Of a DNA stretch of 64,000 bases, positions 56,425-64,000 are shown in pieces. Location: assembly GCA_030549495.1 (NCBI GenBank), contig JAUIRK010000858.1, positions 570,501-634,500 on the forward strand, in the 5' to 3' direction. Under the pieces are notes generated by a model. That model did no database searches. It saw only the letters and a list, made by a program, of their open reading frames with translations, and was not told the DNA's origin. The position numbers and the translations under genes were made by a program. The DNA comes from Nectonema munidae (Eukaryota > Nematomorpha > Nectonematoida > Nectonematidae). Each line of letters opens with the position of its first letter. Within the stretch, counting starts at the first letter, position 1.

Positions 56425-58640
56425 CCTTAGGGACGGGGGGGGGGGCCCCCCCCCCTTCGCTTCCCCCCCCAAAATGGGGCAAAAAGAAAACCCCCTCAGA
56501 TTGGAAAGTAGAAAAGACACTTGAGTTTGGAAAGATTTCGGTTTCGGGATATGGTAGGGGGGATTTTCGTGGAAAAATTGTTTGCATTTTTCAAAACAAG
56601 GAGATAAACTTATCGCATACCACGAAGATTTGGAAAGACAAAAAACACCCTTGACGTGCATATGAAAGAAAGAAAAAGGACAGATAAACGCACGTGTTAA
56701 TGAAGTCAAAAACAGATTACTTGGTCCTTGTCAGTTTCTTTTTGTGCTTATGACTTCCTCTGAGGGGCGAAAACAGATGGATATTGGATACTCGATCAAG
56801 AAAGTGATGGTTCTGGTCGTTTCTAGCTCTTTGGTATACCTCAAAAGAAAAAGCAAAAATTTAGCCCAAAGATGGTATCTGTATGGTGCAGAATGACTGT
56901 TGATCATGAAGAATGTTGTGTGGAAAAGTGCGCCATGTTAAATCAGCTGATATTCAATGGACACGCTAAAATCCGATGGAACTCGTGATCCTACCAACAC
57001 GAAAATATTTCAGTAGTTGTTCGATTTGTCAAAGAAGGGAAGGTACACACCTTTGCCTCCTACTTCTGAACAACTGGATGCAGTTCGTTAACACGCATAC
57101 TCCAAAGTCTTGAAGGTTGGGTTGGAACGTATACTTTCCCATGTTATGCGGGCCTCAGTGTGGGAAATGGTGGAGTAAGAAGAAGGTCCAGGAACGTTTA
57201 GGAAGAGTTTCCCTACTTCCTGTGCCCTGGTTGTTGTGCATGCAGTTGGAGAGCACAAAGAAGTGAGAAGTTTTTTCAACATGTGGTGCCTTGTATAATT
57301 TTGTTCGTCCCTCAGCTTGCCGGTTATATGACTACCAAGTTAAAGCGTTCTTGAGCAACGCTGCTCTCTAGCAACACTCAGCCATCCTGGATAACCACCA
57401 GCTCTGGTTGCCTCCTGGAGACGTGTGAAGAAGCAGGATGTGATGCTGCGTGTGTATCGAAGCTGCCGGTCTGCTGAAACAGCGCGCAGGAGCAATTCAT
57501 GTTTATTGCACACTGGTATACAACTCTCCCATTCTGCAGCCGTCGACAAGCTTTTGCAGGCCCGATTGTGACTTAACAGCGGCTTCGCTTGATCAACAGT
57601 ACATTAGAAACCATCAAGAAAATGCGTGAAGATGCAGATGAAACATGGGAGTCAATAAAAGAGGAACTCAAAAAGTTTGATCTTATAGTCGCAACCCACC
57701 CGAAACGGCAGCGCAAACTCCCCGTTAAACTTAAAGATGCAGTCGTGCTTTCTGTTGTTGGACACACGTCTGAAGATCATGATTCGAATGAGGCAGCAAT
57801 GTAGAAGTGCATTTTAGTTGAAATGCTTGACAGTTGCATGGGGGAATTAAGTAGACGGTTTTCGGAACGAAACTGTGCTCTCTCCACGTCCATTTCCAAC
57901 CTCTGGCCCGAAAACGAAGGCTTTCTTGATGTTGATAAAGTTCAAAAACTTGCAGAGCTCATTAAATTAGATCCACAGTGATCTTTGTTTGCAGCGGAAT
58001 GCTTGGTGGCCAAAAATCTGATCCTCAAAGAGTTTGATGTCACCATGCACAAAGACATGGGAGATATCTGTTCGTTATTGTATCCCTTCCGAACGGGATT
58101 CTCGTTGGTTTACCAACTGTACTCAGCTGCACTTACCTTTGGTGCCAGTTTCGCTGTGTGTGAAGCATCCTTTTCCACACTAACGAGAGTGTTGACATCC
58201 TATAGACGATCCATGACGCATCAGCGGAAAAGCAACCTTGTCCTCCTGTCGTTATTGCGCGAATACACAAAGATTCTAGATTTTGATGAAGTATTGAAAG
58301 ACTTTGCAAAAAATAATCGAAAAATTCTGCGAAGTGATGTTCTATGCTGCAACTTGTTCCTTTTTTATATATTTTGAGCTTGTAAATAAATAACTGTTTG
58401 CTACTTTCAGATTCTGGGTTTGTTTTTACAATTTTACTGATTAGATTGAAATTACTAGTAACATGCTTTTGGGTTTATTCTAATATCTTCGGTTTCGTCC
58501 ACCTGTCAACTGTCCGTCTGAGTGAGCATAGCTGTTGAAGCTGACGTTACGTATTTTTTCACTCCATTAATAACTAAATTGGTGCCCCAAAATTTTTATG
58601 CGTGCCCCCCCCCCGGACAAGTGTCCTGGCGACGGGCCTG
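56425..58640 (+). mobile_element. hAT transposon relic with poly-G/C ends
   Basis: Bounded on the left by GGGACGG then a run of G and C (56430-56475), and on the right by a run of C followed by GGACAAGTGTCCTGGCGACG and GGGCCTGAG (58610-58640). The coding relic lies between on the plus strand. The two ends are only loosely similar and no target duplication was found, so the limits are approximate. A perfect GGACANNTGTCC-type palindrome (GGACAAGTGTCC... ) sits at the right end. Confidence 0.55.
57080..58377 (+). pseudogene. hAT transposase, ZMYM1-like, broken but recent
   Basis: The last 800 bases read almost continuously: ETIKKMREDADETWESIKEE, THPKRQRKLPVKLKD, LDSCMGELSRRFSERN, then a stop and FAAECLVAKNLILKEFD (57985 on) and the C-terminal hAT dimerisation domain VCEASFSTLTRVLTSYRRSM then TNQRK-like NLVLLSLLREYTK (58156-58270). 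The pattern matches hAT transposases whose host-domesticated relatives include ZMYM1-like proteins. Only about two stops break this part; the region before 57585 is more decayed (many stops). The C-rich terminal domain is nearly intact. Confidence 0.75.
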
Positions 58641-58649
58641 AGTCGGAAT

Positions 58650-61079
58650 CAGAAAGGGTAAGAAGGTTGTTTTTTAAACTATTGGCATTTGAATAGAGGC
58701 TCTAAAAGGCGGTATAAACATTTGATTAGTATATATAAAATTTAAAACCTAAGCCTTGACTCTAAATATTGCCTAACGTTAAATAATTCTTTACACATTT
58801 TAAGAATAAAATATTTGAATACTTTATAGTTTATGATGGAATTTCAAATATGTAGTGCTATCTATGCATCTTTAAAAAATAATTCGTGAGAATAGTTAAA
58901 AATATATAATTGAGGCTTAAAAACATGATAAAACACATCAAAAATAGAGTTGAGTTTTCATAAAAGGTAAACATTTAACTCCATGGATATAAGCCTTAAA
59001 TCTAAAGCCAAAACAGCTTTGGCTGGCTCAGTAAAGACTGGCCTATAGGTTATTTTTAAATTTAATTTTAAAACCTCTATAAAGTTAATTTATCTTTGAT
59101 AAATTTACATACTGTTTAATGAAAACTGAAAGCTAACTTTTCTTATTAAAATACGAGGGTCGTGGCAAAATGAGCTGACAGAAATAAAGTTAAATTGCCA
59201 CCTAATAAAAAAAGATATGAACATGAAACTTGACATACATATATATCTCGAGTTTCTTATTCAGAAAAATATCATCTTAATCTATAAAGTTATGTCAAAG
59301 ACCTCATACTGATGATAAGAATGCAAAATTTTTATAATTGTGAACCATTTTTGTTACCTCGATAAGGATTGAAATGTCTATGCGAAAAAATTAAAGCAAA
59401 ATTTTTTATTTTTCAAAAAAAATAAAATTAAACAAATTATAAATAAAAACTTTAAAAATTTCTTAACAAGTAAATATATTTAAATTTTATTATAAAATAA
59501 CTTAAATTAACAAATCTAGAAAATCTTAGATTATTCCGAAATAAAAAAAGCGTGTTTATGCTAAAATGATTTTACAATATTTTTGCATATTTCTCAATTT
59601 TTGAAAACTATTTATTTAATTGTCAGTTGTTTTTTAATAAGTACCTGAAACCTGAAGAATACAGGAATGAGTAATTATGTTTTGTTTTTATGTTATATTT
59701 TAGAAAATAAATTAAAACAACTCACCACTATTGAATATCCGCAGACTTTTACTGACTATTTTTTATATGTAAAACTAAAAGTCTTGTGTTTTTGTCTAGA
59801 TTTACTGAATAAAAGTAATTATATAATTACTATTATATTACTTTAAATTACTACTATTATTGTCGTCAAAAATGACCCTCATTAAAAATATTTTTTCACT
59901 TTCTTTATATATTTTTTTGTTTCTTCTATGCAGTTGACATAATTCACAATTATTGCACCTGAGGTAAAGGCCCTTTAGGTAACTAAAATTTTTAATTTTC
60001 ATTAGGTTAAAATGCTAAAGAATTTCAAAAAATAGAATTTTCTTTTTCAATTAAATACAAGAAAATGAAATCTATAGAAGGATTGTGTAATGAATTGTAC
60101 TTAACAAAGTTTATTGATATTAAAAAAAAAGTTATTTTCATGCCCTGTCTTAAATGCACAGTCACAATTTCAAAGTGCTTGAAAATTTCTTAAGTGAACA
60201 AAATTTTTTCATATAATTAAAAAATTATCCAAATGAAATATTGTTAGAACACTCGTTTTCCTTAAATCAATCCACAACATACTAAAATTTATATTTTTAT
60301 TGGCGAAAACCTATCATTTTATAAAATTTAATTAAGAGAATGGGAATTATTTAACTAATAGCTTTATTTTCATGTGTAAAATTTAAAAACACAACTTTAC
60401 TTTTTCTATTTATTTAATATTCTAACGATTTTTTTGTATGTTTGATAACTTTAAGTATTTACTATATTTTGAAGGGATCATGTATATATGACGTCCCTTA
60501 ACAAGTGGGAAAAGTTGTTAATAAATTATAGACTTATTTATCGAAGTTAAACTGAGTGAAAAGTTTCAGAGATATTAAATTATCAAATGTTTAGAAAAAA
60601 TGAAAAAAAGTTTTGGCTTAGAAAAAAACAAACTGAAAGAATGAAAATTTCATTTAAAGTTTATATGGGAACCTCAAAGAAATGTGACTTCATTATTTCA
60701 GGGTGCGAAGTAGAAAATTTTCACTGGAGGGTGGGAATGCTCTGCTGTGTGGAGTCACCCTTTACATAGAAACACATAAACGTTGTAGGAAACGTCCCGT
60801 GAGGTCTACTTCTACAAAAAAGATCAGTGCTTGTATGCATGTCTAAAGCTACATGCTACTACACTGCCTATATTTTGAGATGGATACCATACGTTCTATA
60901 TATCAAAAAAGTGTCAGTGAGAATTCTTATGAATATGGGTCATGACAAACACTGAAACTACAAGAGTTAGGCTAAATTATTGAATGGCCTACTTACTCGA
61001 TAGAAAGAATTACAATTTACAATACAAAAATTTTAAAATTTATTTTAACATAAAAAAGTGGTAGTGAAAAATTCTTCGA
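58650..61079. other. intergenic, nothing recognised
   Basis: About 2.4 kb of AT-rich sequence without recognised genes or repeats. The 60-codon frame at 60587-60769 has no family resemblance. Confidence 0.5.
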
Positions 61080-61910
61080 AATTCACTTTGTTGAAAAAAG
61101 TAGGTGCTGAAGACAAGGCACACACACATTGGCGGATCCAAAGGGGCGCCTCATGGGCCTAGCCCCCCCCCCCTATGAAAAATCGCTTCGAAAATTACCC
61201 TTAATAATGTATACACTTACATGTATAAAAAATAAAATTTTGCAATTTATTCATGGCAAAATAATGTTATAAATATGAAAACATAGGTAATTAGTGATTC
61301 TAAAAGACATAACATAGCTGTCGTATTCTCTGAAGACTTTTAGCAAAATTGCAAAAAAATTAATAGATTTCGGTCCCCTAAGAAATTTCTCGATCCGCCA
61401 CTGCACACACATCATCTGTCTTTTGATCCTGGCTGATTGCAGATTGATGGTTTTTTAACCAAGTGTGAACGTATTTTGTAAAATCTACCCGTGAAATAGG
61501 GGGTCCATTGATATTCAGAAAAAAAACAGCATCAAATGCGTGTACACTCATCTGATTACGTTCTGATGTACAGATGTCATTCATCGAACTAAACCCACGT
61601 TCGCATTCCGCCGTGGAAACACGGAATATATTAATAACTTGTAAAAAGTTTTCATAGTCAGTTAATAAATATCCACATTTGAAATCTCGAAAGGCAGATA
61701 CAGTGAACATCACATTTTGTTTGAAAAATCGATCCACATCTATCACTTCCGTGTCTCTATAAGTTACCAATTCTTCTTATTTTTTCGACCAATTTCTGGG
61801 ATCCAAGTGCACACAGTCATTCAACAACTTCGAGTCAAATCTGCAATTGAGATTGTCAATCCCAGCTGGGATGAACTGGTTGTGAAAGTTAGAAAGGGAA
61901 GATCCGGTTA
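61080..61910 (-). pseudogene. hAT transposase C-terminal part (KIAA1586-like), broken
   Basis: Minus strand: LLNDCVHLDPRNWSKK (about 61830-61785), a stop, then an open frame from 61770 with DVDRFFKQNV, IFRVSTAECERGFSSMNDIC, TSERNQMSVHAFDAVFFLNI and NGPPISRVDFTKYVHTWL. The VSTAECERGFS-MN-I motif is the hAT C-terminal dimerisation domain in its KIAA1586/ZBED-like form. A 277-bp MITE (61127-61403) is inserted within the last codons; across it the frame continues to a stop at about 61030. Only the last third or so of the transposase is present. Confidence 0.78.
61127..61403. mobile_element. hAT MITE, 277 bp, inserted in a hAT relic
   Basis: Ends CATTGGCGGATC and (reverse complement) CAGTGGCGGATC, 11 of 12 identical. 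An 8-bp target duplication CACACACA lies at 61119-61126 and 61404-61411; the target is itself a CA repeat, so the duplication is suggestive rather than decisive. A run of C near 61163 resembles the poly-G/C tracts of the elements at 25174 and 58610. Non-coding. Confidence 0.75.
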
Positions 61911-61914
61911 AAGA

Positions 61915-62781
61915 GTTAAATTCAAAAACATCGAAGTTATTTATTGATACAAAGTAATAATCATTACAATTCTTAATCTTCGAAATTATGGTCTACAAGA
62001 TAACCATTGTGTCATGTCTAAAAATATTTATAAAATTATAACATTTGAATTAAAAGATTTTCATTTCTGCATAATTTAGTAACCCATACCGGTATAAGCT
62101 CCTTCACCACGTCAAGGCGATGCAGTTTGAAGGAGATAAGATATGCAACGAAATTTTTATAAGAGCGTATAAAAAAATTATAGAAATAGGTTAAATTAAA
62201 ATTGTGAAATCATAAAGTTTGTCCAATTTATTTTTATCATTTTTCACATTTTTTAAAAAATCTAAATTTGGAGAAAAAATGATGCAAATAGCCAATACAC
62301 TGGAAATTTTTTTCAGAATAATTTCATCATTTGAATTTCCAGAAATAAATAGTTAATGTAGCACATAGAAGGAAAAATGTTAGGTTGATTTTAACCCTAA
62401 GCACATTTCAAAATAATATAGATCAAACTATATTACCTTTATCAATTTATGCACAGGACGAGGAGAGGATTTTCGAAATTCATATTAATTACAATGAAAA
62501 AAACTATCGTCTGCGTTTATTAAAGAAAAATGGGCATACATGGGTTAACTACTACAAGATAAGGAAACTGTTTATTTAATTCATTTTCAATATTCTTCCA
62601 TGATAATAGAAAATATAGGAATTCAGGATATCTTTAGGATAAAATATTTTAAAGTGTAAAAAAGTTTAATTCAAAAACATCGAGGTTATTTATTGATACA
62701 AAGTAATAATTAATAATTACAATTAAAGAGTTATAATCTTAATCTTTGAAATTATGGTCTACAAGATAACCATTGTCATAT
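61915..62781. repeat. direct repeat pair of about 105-118 bp, period about 750 bp
   Basis: 61915-62017 and 62664-62781 are near-identical: both contain AATTCAAAAACATCGA, TTATTTATTGATACAAAGTA and AATTATGGTCTACAAGATAA. The second copy has a small insertion. A MITE-like unit (62395-62544) lies between. Confidence 0.8.
62395..62544. mobile_element. short TTAA MITE (copy 6, diverged)
   Basis: 150 bp between TTAA at 62391-62394 and TTAA at 62545-62548. Ends CCCTAAGCAC and (reverse complement) CCCATGTATG agree only at the first three bases, but the interior ATCGTCTGCGTTTATTAAAG matches the corresponding part of copy 5 (ATCGTCTGCGTTTATCAAAG) at 19 of 20 positions. Confidence 0.55.
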
Positions 62782-62860
62782 AAGGGGCGCACAACCGGTG
62801 ACGAGGGGGCCCAATGTTTTTTCAGGGAGGGGGGGGGGAGGGGGGCGAAAATCAATAATT
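62782..62860. repeat. G-rich element end
   Basis: AGGGGCGCACAACCGGTGAC followed by runs of G interrupted by A. Similar in style to the poly-G ends at 25174, 56430 and 58610. Only one end seen. Confidence 0.35.
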
Positions 62861-63019
62861 TCTACAAGTAAGATTTACTTTTAAAAGTTTGAATATAAAA
62901 ATTTTATGATGATCGCATTATAGGATGTAATGATCATTGGAGATGATAATACATGATGATGTAAGATGAGATGCAAAAGAGAATGAAAGATCGATTCAGA
63001 CTTAAAATATTAAATTGAA

Positions 63020-63408
63020 ATATTAATACTTCACATAAGATAATAACAAAACGAAAAGATAGAAATAATTATCTTACAAAATTGAAAGGTAAAAAGCTGT
63101 TCTAAAAAAATATTAATATTTCACATGTGAAGATAATAAAACGAAAAGATAGAAATAATTATCTTACAGAATTGTAAAAGGGAAAATGCAGTTCTAAAAA
63201 AATATTAATATTTCACATAAGATAATAACAAAACGAAAATATAGAAATAATTATCTTACAGAATTGTAAAAGGTAAAAAGCTGCTCTAAAAAAATATTAA
63301 TATTTCACATAAGATAATAACAAAACGAAAATATAGAAATAATTATCTTAGAGAATTGTAAAAGGTAAAAAGCTGTTCTAAAAAAATATTAATATTTCAC
63401 ATGTGTGA
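63020..63408. repeat. tandem array, four units of 90-92 bp plus a partial
   Basis: Units start at 63020, 63110, 63202, 63294 and 63386 (partial), each beginning ATATTAATATTTCACAT and containing AAAACGAAAAGATAGAAATA, then AATTATCTTACAGAATTG and a GTAAAAAGCTG-TCTAAAAAA segment. Units differ at a few positions, so amplification is recent. Non-coding. Confidence 0.92.
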
Positions 63409-64000
63409 AGAATCTTTTTATAACTACGCAAGCCTATACTTTTCTATAGAAATCGCCATTTTTTGACTATTTAACGCGAGCTGCATAAAAAAATGGGGAA
63501 TTTTTTCCTTTTCGAAAAAAGAGCCTTAAATATACTCAATTGTTTTTTTTAAATTATTTGGGCCTAGTCTACTATTTTTTTAAGTCTTTATTTCTAATTT
63601 TTGTATCGTATTGGTTTTATTATTAAGTTTTTGTTTTTTCAAGTTAGTTAGAAGGCCTAGAAAAGCAATTGTTCAGATCCCCTGTTAGGAATCTCCTGAA
63701 GTAATTAAAGTCTGATTACATTTAGATAAAAAAAATTAAAACTAACAATAATATATTCATTTCCAATTTATCTCTCTGAAGCAGAAAGTTTGATATGAAA
63801 GTGAAACTTTTATTGGTGATACAATTCAAAGATTTACATTATTTTCTCAAAGGTTGTTTTTTAAAGATCTTGTTCAAAACAAAAAAAAGTTGATCATGAA
63901 AAAATATTTGTCTCTTCCGTTTCACAGTTAATTTTCATTATTTTAATAAGATTAAAATAAGTTGATATTAATATTATTGATAAAAAATAAAATAGAATAA
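63409..64000. other. intergenic, nothing recognised
   Basis: AT-rich sequence to the window edge with no supported feature. Confidence 0.5.

Noticed and set aside
7384-63408. Repeats considered as CRISPR arrays.
   Set aside because: Repeat units are long, contiguous, without unique spacers, and the DNA is from an animal.
1-64000. Search for LTR retroelements, Polintons and other virus-derived elements.
   Set aside because: No paired long terminal repeats, protease/integrase motifs, capsid or packaging ATPase sequences were recognised. All reverse transcriptase remnants belong to LINEs.

Overview
The window is AT-rich nuclear DNA from an animal. Four host genes are recognisable, well separated, and embedded in transposon debris. 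Introns are GT-AG, and the gene set (NSUN2, selenocysteine lyase, an SFT2-family protein and an ANKMY2-like ankyrin/MYND protein) is metazoan. No prokaryotic, viral or organellar signature was seen. Species cannot be fixed from the sequence. The abundance of hAT, piggyBac-type and R1/LOA-like LINE sequence, with very short introns (40 and 55 bases) beside 4-5 kb introns, suggests a TE-rich invertebrate.

Layout. 1-2379: no gene. 2380-6880 (minus): a near full-length but decayed LINE (A) with zinc-knuckle ORF1 and endonuclease/RT/RNase H ORF2. 7384-8305: a two-unit tandem repeat and a short TTAA-flanked element. 9354-12283: nested hAT-type elements, the inner one (9863-12059) with a perfect 8-bp target duplication and a GTF2IRD2-like transposase relic. 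12944-13582 (plus): SFT2-like gene. 14600-18160: hAT remnants and tRNA-derived SINE-like pieces. 19059-21113 (minus): intronless NSUN2. 21404-31045: repeats, LINE B with an internal deletion, LINE C with a 5' inversion, and a hAT MITE. 32306-33310: hAT relic.

34208-48348 (plus): an ANKMY2-like gene, resolved as nine exons with consistent phases. Its first exon was not found. Its introns carry a Tigger/pogo relic, short TTAA elements, a tRNA-like relic and a piggyBac element with a nearby empty-site sequence. 49132-50547: a 1.4-kb TTAA element with an internal minisatellite, also present in inverted orientation near 21.4 kb. 51706-52944 (minus): intronless selenocysteine lyase. 56425-58640 and 61080-61910: two further hAT relics, the second interrupted by a small hAT MITE. 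63020-63408: a 90-92-bp tandem array.

The host genes do not form one pathway: NSUN2 modifies RNA, SCLY recycles selenium, the SFT2-like protein acts in Golgi/endosome trafficking and ANKMY2 is linked to ciliary signalling. No novel multi-gene system was found. The most distinctive structure is the TTAA-targeted repeat community: one piggyBac, a family of at least six roughly 120-150-bp elements, and a longer minisatellite-bearing element.
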